From Pegea sp. RAD2-039 (Eukaryota; Chordata; Thaliacea; Salpida; Salpidae), in NCBI GenBank assembly GCA_034620365.1, contig JAQGEQ010000170.1, forward strand, positions 682,001 to 746,000: 64,000 nt of DNA, read 5' to 3'. Below the pieces are notes generated by a model. It ran no database searches. It saw only the letters and a program-made list of their open reading frames with translations, and was not told the origin of the DNA. Below, piece by piece: positions 38,001 through 49,130 of the stretch. Both the position numbers and the translations under genes were made by a program. How positions within the stretch are numbered: position 1 is the stretch's first letter; each line of letters starts with the position of its first letter.

Positions 38001-41000
38001 AAATCCCTCCATCTTCTTCTTCAACTTCTCGTTCTCATCTCCCATCTGTAGCATCTCGGTCACTTGATGACGTCACACACTGATGACGTCACTCACCTGA
38101 TTAACGCGAAGTGATGACGTAGTAATGGTGTCGAGCATTTGCTGCTTTTCATCTTTTAGTTTTCGGTTCTCTTGTGTCTTCTGACTAATGATCATCATCA
38201 TCTGATCCTTCTCTTCTTCGTACTTGCTTCTCAGAATCAAATCTTCATCTTTTTCATCTTTAGAGTTTTCAAGATCTTTGATTTTTTGTTGAGATCTCAT
38301 CAACTCTTCTTTTAGTTGATCTTCATTTAATCTCATCTTCTCAGATTGCTCTTTTAAGATGAGATCTTTGTAGAGTTGTTTGATCTTTTCATCCTGATTT
38401 CGGATTGTATCTTCAAGAACTTGAATCGATCTTTGAATTTCTTCTTCTTCCTGATTATCATCGATCTTTTCATGACTTTTTAACTGATCACTCATCTTTG
38501 AGACTTGATCCAGTAGTTGATCTCTCTGCTGCTGAAGACTCGTCACTTCTTCTCGCATCTCTACCTCTTGGGACTTTATCCTTTTCTCGACTTCTTCTTT
38601 GCTTTTTTGTATCATTAGAAACTCATGATCAAATTTTGATCTTTCACTTTTTAGAAGATCAACTTCTGAGATCAAAGTCTTCACTGAATCTTTTTTCTCT
38701 TCAAGATCCTTCATCACATGGATCATTTCTTGATCTTTTATCAATTTTTGATCTTTGAAATCTTCTTCAAGAAGATTGATCCTCATGATTAAATCCTTCT
38801 TCTCCGATTCAATCTCCATCATCTTTTTCTTCATCTCCTCCTAAGATCACCAAAAGTTGAATCGAGACAGATGACGTCATCACCTTCAAACCTCATCACG
38901 AGATATTTGTTCCTTTAACTTCCGTATATCCTGATCTTGCTCTTTCCGGATGTGCAATATCTCAGCCAGCTCTTCTTGATGCTGCTGATCCAGAGCCTCT
39001 AAGGACTCCTCTACCTCTAACTTCTCTTTCCTACACACCAGCATGACGTCATCACATCACGTGACGTCACAACGCGATCACCTGAGCGTCTCTAAGTCAG
39101 CTCGGAGCTTACTCATCTCTTCCAGCTTCTCAAAGATCTCTTCACTTCCTGCATCATCACAAAGATCACTCCCTGATCGAGAAATGATGACGTCACCTAC
39201 TTATGCCTACTTTTGTCGTCATCTTCAGACCCGCTCCTTCCTATAAAAAAGATCTGTGATGAAGATTCAGAGCAAGATGCTTCTACTCACTTCATCCGCT
39301 TTCTGGATGTCCACTAGCTCAGATTTCTGAAGAAGATCAAAAGAAGATCAAAAGAAGATCAGAAGAGGAAATCAGAATAAAAGTAACAACAAATCTGACC
39401 ACATCTTTATTGATCCTCATAGAAGTCTGAAAGATCTCCTCGACAAGATCATCTTCAAAACTGATGTCATCTTCACGCTTATCAGCAAATGGAGTACTCG
39501 TCATCTTCTTGTGAAGAGATCTACATGTCAACGGTCATCACGTGATCTGATGATGACGTCACTTACTTCTCGATGTCGCTGTAACCGACATATTCGTATG
39601 AAAGTGATGAAGATGTGGATTTATGATCTTGCTGTAGTCTCTCAACAGTTTGAAGAATTTCTTCATAAAGATCAGTTTTATCAGAAGTCGGATTTATTTG
39701 AGGAAGAACTTTGATCAGCCCTGAAACAATCTCAATAAATCCTCATCTCGATCTTCAGTAGGATCACATCCTCATCTTCAGTAGGATCACATCTTAACTC
39801 ACCTTGTACTAGTCTGTTCGAGTTTTCTTTCCAGCTCGAATCTTTCTCAACTTTTTTCCAATTTTCAATTTTCAGATTCAACCCGTCGATAACAGCCACT
39901 TGCGTCTGCATCACACGGATCAAGAGATGAAGATCAGGAAGTAGATCTTTTACCTGAATCTCTTTATTCCGATTCCTTAACTTCATATTCAACTCATCAA
40001 TTTCAGCAGTTAAACCTTCAACTTTTACATGTTTCAACTCCTCATCATCTCCCTTCAAACAAATAAAGCTCTCAAATGATGCTGGGATCAGTTGAACGAT
40101 GCCACTTGACAAGTGGCCACTTGTCTATGGACACGTAGTCACCTGGTCTGCTTCAACTTACCACAATAGCTGATGACGAATCTTTTAACTGAAACAGAAT
40201 CTTTCACTTAATTATGACGTCATCACTCATACGTCATCACCTTCAATTGATCTTTCAATAATTCTTCATTTTTCTCTTCCAGCTCTTTAATTTGCGATAT
40301 AAGTTGATGACGCGGAACTGACGCATCATCGTTACCAGGCAACAGCTCAGTGATGACGTCACACTGGTTTTCAAGAGTTCGTTTAGTTTTTATACTACTG
40401 ATATCATCCTGAAAAGAATTCTGGACTGAAATCGGAATAATCAAATGAAAAAGCTGCTGCTGACTACAAAACTCAATTTCTAACCGAAGCAAGTAGGTCT
40501 CATTCCTAACAAGCACTTCAAGTTTTTGTCTCATTTAAAAGTGATAAAAACTAAAGAAAGATTTATTTCAATATTTTCTCATCACAATTGAGAAAGTTTT
40601 GTTGAAGTTGAAAGATTCATTGAAGAAAAACTTAATCAATTATTGAAATGAAGAAGATTTAATTTTCGTCAAAAAAAAACATCAAAAATTTATAAACGCG
40701 AAATTCATCGCGTCGAAACGCGAAATAGAAGTTACAGAGATCTACTCACTACTTTGACGTCGGGACTAACTAAATATATGTTCCATAAAAACAAGCTTAT
40801 TAATAGTGAGTAGCAACTACTTAAGTACTTGTACACAAAATTATGACAAAAATCGTTGAACAAAAAGATAATGACGCTAAAAATTTGAACAAAAAATATA
40901 AAAAAAAATTGCCTTTTGAAGAGCGTATAGCAAAGGTACTTGAGTAATTTGAATTGTTTAATTTTCGCCTGTTCCAAACTAAGTGAACTGACAACGTGTT

Positions 41001-43578
41001 ATCGATCAGCAGCCATTAGCAAGTAGCCACCTCATCATAGTTATAATTAATAAAAAAAACTTTATTTATCGATCAAAATAGAGACAAGAGGATTGTTTCA
41101 TCTACAATCAGCTAAACAGTTGAATTTTCATCAATTTTTCAGTCTGTTAAAAGCTACAAATAAACTGTTTTTTACTAACTGAAGTTTTGTAACAATCAGA
41201 AAATAACTTTCTTGAAAATACAAAGCAACAAAAATGACAAAAAACTACTTTATTTTTTAGCTGTGTTCAAATCTAGCGAGCTTAGAATGGAATTGACGGA
41301 ACAGTTTGTTTGTCAGTTTCTATTGTAACAACATCTACAAGTTTTGCGCTTAAGCTAACAGATATAAGTATTTAAATGTTTACTTAACTATTTAATATGT
41401 TGCATAAAAAAGTTTCTACAAAATTATTTGAAACAGAATCTATTAGAAATGAGAATTTTGAATAAATCACAAACAACAGTTTCATTGAATTAATTTATGA
41501 GAAAAAGTTCTTTTTTCAAGTTGTTTTCAGTAAGAAGAAAATAATCTACAAATTTGTGAAGAAGTTTATAAGATTCCACTATTTGATAGGAATTAAAACT
41601 GATTTTTGATGACGTCACTAAATCATGGATAAAGTTAACTAATCGCTGATGTCATGATGTCATAATTACAACGTGGCATTTTTCTACTTAAGCTCTCGAC
41701 TGCCTACTAGCGGATAGTTTTTATCAAAACTCATTTTTCATCGGATTTTTTTTTTAAATCTTTTTAAATAGAAAACTGAAAATATTCTTACTTTTTGAGA
41801 TTTGATTTCTTTTTTCATTTCTAAATGTGACTTCAGTTGAGAATTCAGTTGAGTAATCTGAAATTGTTAAAATATAAACATTACTTGCACAAAATTTCCA
41901 GATTTGATCAAATATCAACTTATTCAAACTTCAACAAAAGCTGTTTTTTTATTCAGTATTTCTTCATTTCATTTTCAATTAGTTGATTCAACAAAATTTA
42001 TTTTTATCAAAAAATACATCAGATAAACAAACAAACTTGGAAAAGTGTAATTTACGATGATTAATTATTAACAATGACAACAGATTATGAAGCTGCAAAA
42101 AGTTTCGACTCTTAATTCAATTTATGACTTTAATTTATTCATAAAATTTTGTTTGTAAACCACAACTGATGTGTCAGTATTGATGTCCAATTAGCAACCA
42201 TCATCGTTCTTAACAGCGACAGCTAGCGACCAATTTGTGTTCAAAAATGAGTTTATATGAAAAAATTGAAGTTTTGTGAAACACGTGGAAGAAAGAAAAT
42301 CATTAAAATTTGAATTTTTCTTTCAAAAATATTTATAGAATGAAAGATAAAAATAAAAGAAAAAAAAATGAAATAAAAAGATGTTTTAAAATTAGAAGAA
42401 AATTTTAGATGACTTTCTAGTGACAAAAGTTTAGTAGTTAAATCGTTAGAAAATATAAAAGAAAGTAAACCTTTATAGATCAGATTAAAAGATGTTCAAA
42501 TATTATTTCAGGATAGTTTAAAAAATTGATTTTAAAAATAGTTTTTTTATTTTATTTATCAAAATATTCTTTTTGCAGCTTAATTAAGTTTGCTGCAAGA
42601 CAACTTCTACTTTCAGCAATTTCTCTTATTTCCTAAAATGTATAATTTCAAAAATAGATTAAATTCAGAAACTAAGAAATAAATAGATTTAGATGCTTAT
42701 AGAAAGATTACACATTGTGAAAAAATAGAACAGTAATTATAGCAACAGAATGTGTAAAATATAATTTGTATATAATAATAATTCATATTTGAATATTTTA
42801 TTTAAACATAAAAATTTACTTCGTTTTCAAGTTCTATTATTTTGCTTTTTAGTTTTGCTTTTTCATCATTATCATCGCTTGCATCATCTACAATAATAAA
42901 TAAAATCTTACATTAAAAAAAATAAATTAAAAATCAGAATAAAAAAAATGTAAAGTTTGAACAACAATTACAATTATCATTGGAATAAAATTATTCATTT
43001 TAGAAGATTATTAAAAAAATGAAAAAATAAGAATCACAAAAAAAAGGATTTTGAAAATTCACTTTCAAAGATTTCAATCAACAATAAAAAATGTTATCTT
43101 AAATTTAAACATTTTATTTGAACTGTTTCAGATAATTAAAGAAACTTACCTCAAAAATAACATAGATTTAAAATAACAATAATTATTATTAATATAAAAG
43201 CTGCTTTAACTTAAATTTCTAAATCAAATATACTTTTATCCATTAGTCAAAGTTTTATAAAAATTTTAATCTTATAACTTTTAATATTTAAAATGTAAAT
43301 AATTAAAATATACAAAAATCATTGTTTAAAACAAAAAAAAGGAGTTTATTTTCTGGCAATAAAAATCATTTTTTAAATATTATTCAACAAATTTTAAAAA
43401 TGCTGTTAGCTTTTTCTATTTATAAGTAATTGATAAGATACAAAAATCTACCATAAGACTTACCAGTAGCTTCATCTGCAAGAACTTCTCTTGTAAAAGA
43501 TGATATTTGACCTCCTAACTGTCCAGTTAAAGAAGATATTTGTTGAAAGCTTCCATTTAAATTATTTATCCAAGACAT
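32072..43578 (-). CDS. TRIP11: TRIP11 / GMAP-210 golgin, about 1,420 aa in about 32 exons
   Basis: Cis-Golgi tether: the N-terminus senses curved membranes, a long coiled coil spans the gap, and the C-terminal GRAB domain binds ARF1-GTP. Exons, high to low: 43464-43578, 42820-42887, about 42570-42632, 41792-41857, 40241-40408, 40162-40188, 39954-40052, 39803-39905, 39567-39720, 39400-39520, 39291-39326, 39201-39240, 39082-39148, 38892-39030, 38097-38840, 37895-38062, 37544-37845, 37352-37492, 37160-37306, 37025-37111, 35599-35706, 35276-35362, 35100-35225, 34857-35063, 34564-34743, 34416-34515, 33876-33957, 32688-32787, 32554-32640, 32391-32508, 32245-32343, 32072-32190. Evidence: ALPS-like start (SFQQISSLTGQLGGQISSFT), golgin segments (INEKDLEIESLQQKCGTLVE; ETNVQLTMLL), GRAB core (LVKNLFIGYFSSPVNKRDDV) and tail (SFTDLFVKFLEEES). 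Human TRIP11 is about 1,980 aa. Uncertain: the 3' end of exon 3, the 39201-39240 exon and the junction near 38.06-38.10 kb. Confidence 0.88.
32825..33875. repeat. Intronic minisatellite 1: 20-bp unit, about 52 copies
   Basis: Tandem CCAGTAGCAACCAACAACAA with recurrent variants at the last few bases (ACGA, CGACAA, AACTA). It fills the TRIP11 intron 32788-33875. On the gene's sense strand the intron opens AG|GTTGGTTGCTACTGG, so the donor GT is itself part of a repeat unit, and only about 35 bp of non-repeat sequence precede the acceptor. Copies at 32825-32850 are degenerate edge units. Because the units lack stops, long frames of up to about 400 codons appear in several frames; they carry the same short words shifted and are artefacts. 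Confidence 0.97.
33958..34415. other. TRIP11 intron of 458 bp without features
   Basis: Less AT-rich than intergenic DNA. It contains a 108-codon plus-strand frame (34143-34469) that overlaps a TRIP11 exon antisense and has no recognisable content. Confidence 0.5.
35707..37024. repeat. Intronic minisatellite 2: 18-bp unit, about 72 copies
   Basis: Tandem ACCAACCAACAACTAGTT, strikingly homogeneous; the commonest variant is C to T giving AATCAACAAC, plus one CAGCC. It occupies essentially the whole 1,318-bp TRIP11 intron. On the sense strand the donor is CAA|GTAAGTTGTTGTTGG and the acceptor GGTTGTTAG|GAG lies in the last unit. The 18-bp period keeps a plus-strand frame (QLVTNQ repeated) open for about 500 codons, which is a by-product. 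Each unit contains GGTAACTAG on the sense strand, that is, a donor-like GTAACT next to an acceptor-like CTAG. Confidence 0.97.
40409..41790. other. TRIP11 intron of 1.38 kb
   Basis: AT-rich intron between the 41792-41857 and 40241-40408 exons. The first 120 bp past the 40408 acceptor stay open in frame (MRQKLEVLVRNETYLL...), so an extended exon or alternative start cannot be excluded. TGACGTCA occurs near 41609. Confidence 0.5.
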
Positions 43579-44450
43579 TTTTATAAGAATCTAGTGTTGT
43601 AGCTATTCAACAATACTATATTGGGATATTTATAAAGAAAAATGTAGTTTTCAAATCTTTATAAGTTGCTGTTGCACCCAGATTTAAATGTAGTCTATAT
43701 TTTTAAAAATAATATAAAAAATTACATGTTATTCTTTTGTTGCACAAACAATTAATGTAACTAACTTTATTATTCTATGTAAAAGCACTTTTATGGTCTA
43801 GGTATAATAATGCGCGTACTAAGAAGTATTTAGGAAATTATTAATTAATGAAAAAATAAATGAAATAAATTAAAATAATGTACAAAAATAATATTGAATA
43901 GATAAAAGAATTAACATTTTTTGGAAAATTTCATCAAGAAAGTTTTTCTTTAAATTTTTAAGAATCTTTAGTAAAATAATATACTTTTTATTTTTACACT
44001 AGAATATTCAACAGTTAATTTTTATAATTGTAACGTATCGTATCTTTACTAGCTATGGAATAGTTGTTTTAAAGATTTTTAATGCTTATAAAAATATTTA
44101 GGATATATTTATTATTTGCACAAGATTTTTTCAATTGTTAATACGGGCAAAAAATAACAAGAAAAAACAAATATTAGAAAGTTTTATTATTTATTGCAAC
44201 GCAAAGGGGAAAAAGAATTAGAGATAGATTTTTCTTAATTTTCGATAGCAGCAGCTATGAATTTCTAAGCAAATTTTAACTAATTAAAATGCTTGGCGTA
44301 GTTACTAAAGAGATTGAATTCAGTTCATCAACCGAAACACAGCTTACTAACTGTAGAGCTTATCGCTATAGATCAGTTTAGCTCTTTTAAAAGTTTTGTG
44401 GTAGATCTGATTTGAAATAATTTAAATATTACACGGGCTGTTATAGCTTC
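43579..44450. other. TRIP11 5' flank
   Basis: AT-rich upstream region of the minus-strand TRIP11 start; a 5' UTR and promoter are expected here, but no clear TATA or initiator stands out. Confidence 0.4.
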
Positions 44451-44454
44451 AATT

Positions 44455-44660
44455 TAGTCCTGCTTGGTGGCGAAGCGGTTACTACACCTAGCTACAAGGT
44501 ACATCTAGCTAGGAAGTACCGGGTTCGACCCCAGGTGGAGACATATAAAACTCCTGAGAAAAACCATAAAAAACTCCTGAGAATGTGTGTTAGTGAGATG
44601 TGCTCTCTTTAGGCACCCTCCTTCGCATTTATATATATAAAATATAAAAAAAAAAAAAAA
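44455..44660 (+). mobile_element. tRNA-derived SINE with A/B boxes and poly-A tail
   Basis: The head has a Pol III A box (TGGCGAAGCGG, about 44467) and a perfect B box (GGTTCGACCCC, about 44521) about 50 bp later, as in a tRNA gene. The region is followed by a non-tRNA body with two ACTCCTGAGAA words, a GC-richer 3' part (GGCACCCTCCTTCGC) and a tail TATATATATAAAATAT running into about 16 A. This is the classic layout of a tRNA-derived retroposon. No intact cloverleaf, so not a functional tRNA gene. Confidence 0.75.
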
Positions 44661-45838
44661 AATTCGACACCATAAAAAATACATCGGCAAATAACACAAC
44701 CCTCTAAAATGTTAAAAATCAACTGCTGTAAAATTTGGAGTTTAAAAAATGGGTTAAAACAATATTTACTAATCAGAATTGGGATTCTATCTCTCCTACT
44801 CATCAAGATACCTTTACAGATAAACCTTTAAAGGTAGTTTTGATAAATATGTGAGAGGTATCAAATCATTTTACTTCTATTTATCATTTTAGCAATAAAA
44901 ACCTTTTTTCATGTTCAGAATTAGCTTAAACCTTAATTTTTCAAGTTATGTAAATTCATTGGTGTTAAGTATAAGTTACAAGTGATTTATAAAAACAAGA
45001 TTATCATGAGTTGTTAGAGGATTTGATTATGAGCAACGAACATTTTTGATTATATAGTTTGGTTTTTGGTTGTGGGTTTTGTGCTTTCGAGTTTCGAAGA
45101 ACTACTTATTCAGCAAATCTTATCAATTGAAAACTTTCAAGTTTTGTTATTTATTAACATTTATATTTCAGAATTTGACAAAATGAATTGCTTTATAAGT
45201 TTAGAACTTGTATTATATTGTGAAATAAACTTATGCTAGCTATTTAAGATTAATTATAATGAAAATTAAGGTAAATTTTGCCTATAATTTTCTAAGCATT
45301 CCTGTTTAATCCTTAAGTATTCGAAGTATCTGCCTTGCTTTTCATTTAAAAAGATTAAATGTTTTGGGTCTTTAAGGACTATTTTTTAACGATTTGTTTG
45401 AAAATTTAAAATTTATATCAATCTTATAGTAAATTTATTCATCCCCAAAAATGGTGACCCAATCAATAATTTGTGGTTTTTGCAAAATTTTACAAATATT
45501 GCCTTTTTTTTGCTTAAAACTGAAATCAGTTATTTACTGTAAGAAATTCTTGAAAAATTCAGTAATATGCAGTAATTAATTATCGTTCATTAATAAATTA
45601 TAAATTAAATTTTTAAATAATTATAAAGAACAGAGAAATTCAATAATCAGTTATTTTATTTGACTAATTTGAATTTTTACTGTGGAATGAGACTTCATCA
45701 TTTTCATATTTAAATAATACAAATTACTACACAACACAAAGTACAAATTGTACTAACAATTAGAAGCTGTAAAAATGTATAAATATATCAAAAAAACTAT
45801 ATGTCATGATTACGCTAGTAGAATTTCAATTGCAGAGC
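44661..45838. other. Spacer between the SINE and the MFS gene
   Basis: AT-rich; nothing recognised. The 3' UTR of the minus-strand MFS gene should occupy the right part. Confidence 0.5.
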
Positions 45839-48126
45839 TTAATCTTTCAAACTCTTCATTTGAATCCCTCGAATTGGCTCATTGATATTAATATAAGTAG
45901 GTTTCCAAATGAAGAAAGCAAGTTGTGAAAGTAAAAAGAAAAATGAACCTTCAATAAAAACAACAATTTAAGAAAATAGCGATTGAAGTTTCGGTAGAAC
46001 TTACTAAAGCCATAAAAACCAGCGTAGACAAGAAAGAGGCTTTTATGAAGTCCTAGAGAAGATCGAATCGGAGGTACAATGAGAGGAGCATTTCCTCCGA
46101 TGTTATTTATGATGAAGATGAATATAGAGATGGCAGTTCCTCTCATATTTGAAGGAAAGAACTCGACGAGGATGGTAAAAAGAACACCAAACCACATTTC
46201 GGCTAGATTCAATTAATGAAAGAAAGTTGATGGTTTTGTTGTTACTGTTTAGACACATAATCTACTTCTCGTGATATATACACGTCATCACATCAACACC
46301 TTTAACCAGCAAGTTGTTCACGGTTTTGTTGGATGTAAGCTTTTTACTGGTCAAGGTGTTGAATGAATGAATAATTTTATATATTCAGTTATTGTGTTGG
46401 GGAGGTTTGAATAAGATCAAAAATAAAAGTTTTCGTTGCGCTGCTAAACTTATAAGTTTTCATCAAAACAAGAAATTTTTTGAAGAATTCAAATTCGACT
46501 CACCGAAAAAGTAGGTGAAAAGCAAAAAGACGAAGGCATAGGGAGGAGCCACTGATAAAGTTCCACAAGCCAAACCAGCTGCTACAAGCTGACTACCACC
46601 AAGTACTGATAACCTTGTTCTAACACCTTCACAGGAAATTTAAAGTCAGGAAATTATTAAACTTTTGTCAATTCTCGTTTTACTTCTTTAATATTTTCTT
46701 TTTTATCCAACATTTAAAGATAATATTTTTTCTACTTTTTTGTCATTCAAAGATTAACTGTGATTAAAATGTGAGATTTTACCATAACGAGAAGCGAGTC
46801 TATCGGAGATGACTCCTCCGATAACGATTCCAAAAGTCCCTCCAATAATCGATGTCATCGCCATCCAGAAGCCAACTTGCGATCCCGGATAATATTGATC
46901 AAAATAGGCTTGAGCATTGTAAGACCAACAAAAGCTGGCTAAAGTAAGATTGTTGTTAGTAGAAAATATAAAATAAACAAGAATAAAAACAACCTGAATG
47001 TCTAAAACAAGCTCCAACTAACAACAAGAACATTACTGGTTTTGTGAACAATGATCTGAGAGTGGAAGACACTCGTGTCTTCAAAGGGATTCTTTCACCT
47101 TCTGATTGATAATCGAAGTTAATCAAAACAGTTTCAGGTTAGGATAAAGTTACCATTTTGGCTTTTTACTAAATTGTTTTCATTTCTTTCCGGCTCTTTT
47201 ACAGTAAAAAACAAAATCAATGAGAAAATTATCGAAGGTGCTCCTCCAATAAAATAGCACCACCTCCATCCCTAAAAGATAAAAGAGAGATGACATGAGA
47301 TGAAGATTAGAATATTTCATACCATTCCCAAGATGTTGGCTTGTGTGATGTAATTTCCAGATGCAAATGACAAACCATATCCGAAGTAGACGCCCCAATT
47401 GAAGTACCCCATCGCGAAAGCCCGCATCCGATCGCTAAACGTATCAGCGACGATACTAGCAACCAACGGAGTCACAGCCGACTCGCTAAAACGCTATCGA
47501 AGTCAATCGAAGAAAAGCGATGATGACGTAATCACTTACCCAGCACCAAACAAGAATCTTAAAAGAGCTAGAAGCCAGTAATTAGGAGCAAATCCAGTGC
47601 AAAGCATCGCAAGGGAGTAAATGAAGATGTTGATGGAAAGAATCATGATCCTAAAGAAATAAAGATCAAAGATGAAGATGAAGAAGTAGGGAAAGGACCC
47701 ACCTGCTGTATCTATCTCCAAGAGCCCCATTGATCAACCCCATGAAGGTAAATACAAGGATGAAGACCGGACCAGCAAGGACCTGGTACTCGATACCTTG
47801 TCCACTGTAGTTGTATTGACAATAATTAGTCCCATTGACGCTTGCTTCGATGCATCTAGAACAAATGACGTCAGATGTTGATTAGATACTTCCGTGTGAA
47901 ACCTTGTTATATTCTCAAACTCCCGGCACTTGTCCACGGCATTTTTTTCTACCTCTAAATCCAACGTAACACAGCTTTTGTCCCCAAATTCAAGTTCTTG
48001 GGTCATTGGTCGTGAAACCACACCTAATAAATAGTGACCATACTCACCAAAAAGGTAGCAGACCATCAAGATGGTGACACGGTACCAGTCAACGTAGTTT
48101 TCACTGAATAGTTGACCTTTTGCCAT
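45839..48126 (-). CDS. Major facilitator superfamily transporter, spinster-like, 487 aa
   Basis: Ten exons join in frame: 47903-48126, 47703-47855, 47540-47650, 47323-47485, 47154-47271, 46994-47101, 46783-46938, 46504-46626, 46005-46202 and 45839-45948. Twelve hydrophobic segments are expected. The MFS loop 2-3 signature reads GALGDRYSRMILS, and the loop 8-9 counterpart reads GGVISDRLASRYG. TM4-5 has RFLFGAGESAVTPLVASIVAD, the layout of spinster (SPNS) and related organic-anion transporters. The first extracellular loop is long and Cys/Asn-rich (CIEASVNGTNYCQYNYS) with possible N-glycosylation. The start is ATG 48126; two codons upstream is only TTG. The substrate cannot be inferred; known spinster proteins move lysophospholipids or sphingosine phosphate. 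Eight of nine introns are phase 1 or 2. Confidence 0.85.
46292..46361. repeat. Imperfect hairpin in an MFS intron
   Basis: CAACACCTTTAACCAG at the left pairs with CTGGTCAAGGTGTTG at the right, one mismatch in about 15, with a loop of about 35 bp. It could be a miniature inverted-repeat remnant or a structured intronic RNA element. Confidence 0.5.
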
Positions 48127-49019
48127 TTTCAATTTCTATTTGAAAACACAAAAGAAGTTTTTAAAGAAGTTTCTCGATCTAAACTGCTAACCAGTTTGGC
48201 CTTTTTCAATTAACAATCTTTTTTTTTGTGCTTTTTTATGGTTTTTTAAACATCATTTTAGGCCATTTTATTATTCAATTTATTTCTTATTTAATATTTT
48301 TTATATAAACACTGACAACACAGCAAGTTTTGAAATTAACTTTTGTTTATTAAACATTTTGGTATTTAATCAGATGAAATTACAAAATCTTATGTAATTT
48401 TGTATTTTACTTTTACAGCATTTTAATAGTTTTTTCAATAAATTTCCATCTGAGCTTTTTATCTAGTTTTGTTTTCAATTAAACTTTGTTACAGCTTGAA
48501 AAAGAAGCTTTATAATTATTCTAAATTATCAACAACTAATCTAATTGATGATTCATAACCAGAAATATCAACTCAAGATTCAAGAATAAGACTAAACAGT
48601 TTTGACAACAACAAGCTACAACAACAATAGTAATAATAACTTCTGTACTCAACAAACGTTATTTTCAAACTGCTTATAGAATTCCAAACTAGTAAACAAG
48701 AAATAAAATATTTGCAAATTTGATTAAAGTCAATAATAAAACAGATAAAGTGTTTTTCAGATTTCTAACAGAAAATTGCTCATTTAAAATAAACTTTAAC
48801 AAATTGTTGTATTTATCAAATAATAATAAACTTTGATCACTTTTCAGTATTTTATTTTAATGAAAAACCATATCTTGGATATTTATATTCTGATTTAGTA
48901 CAAACTTGTTGTGTAAAAAATTTACTGAAATCTAATATTTATTTCAGTAGAATATCTGATTAATTAAAGCAAACAACCAAGTCTGCTAAACAAAAATATT
49001 TGTATATATAAATACTTAC

Positions 49020-49130
49020 CTTGGCTTAGACGAAGGCTACAATATATTTCGTTCAGATTGTCAAGATAACTAATTCAAAACTTGATTCTTTTTCTAGTGA
49101 CAAACAAAGAACCTTCATCTAGCTAAAACC
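49020..49130 (-). other. Probable 5' non-coding exon of the MFS gene
   Basis: On the minus strand CTAAGCCAAG|GTAAGTA (exon end 49020) is a near-perfect splice donor. A pyrimidine-rich acceptor GTGTTTTCAAATAG lies at 48136, 10 bp before the MFS ATG. Together they imply an untranslated first exon and an intron of about 880 bp. The upstream limit is not defined; TGACGTCA at about 49194 may be a promoter element. Confidence 0.55.

Noticed and set aside
38405..38758. 117-codon plus-strand frame
   Set aside because: Antisense to the long TRIP11 coiled-coil exon.
44455..44540. Functional tRNA gene
   Set aside because: A and B boxes are present but no acceptor or anticodon stem pairs properly, and the unit continues into a SINE body with a poly-A tail.
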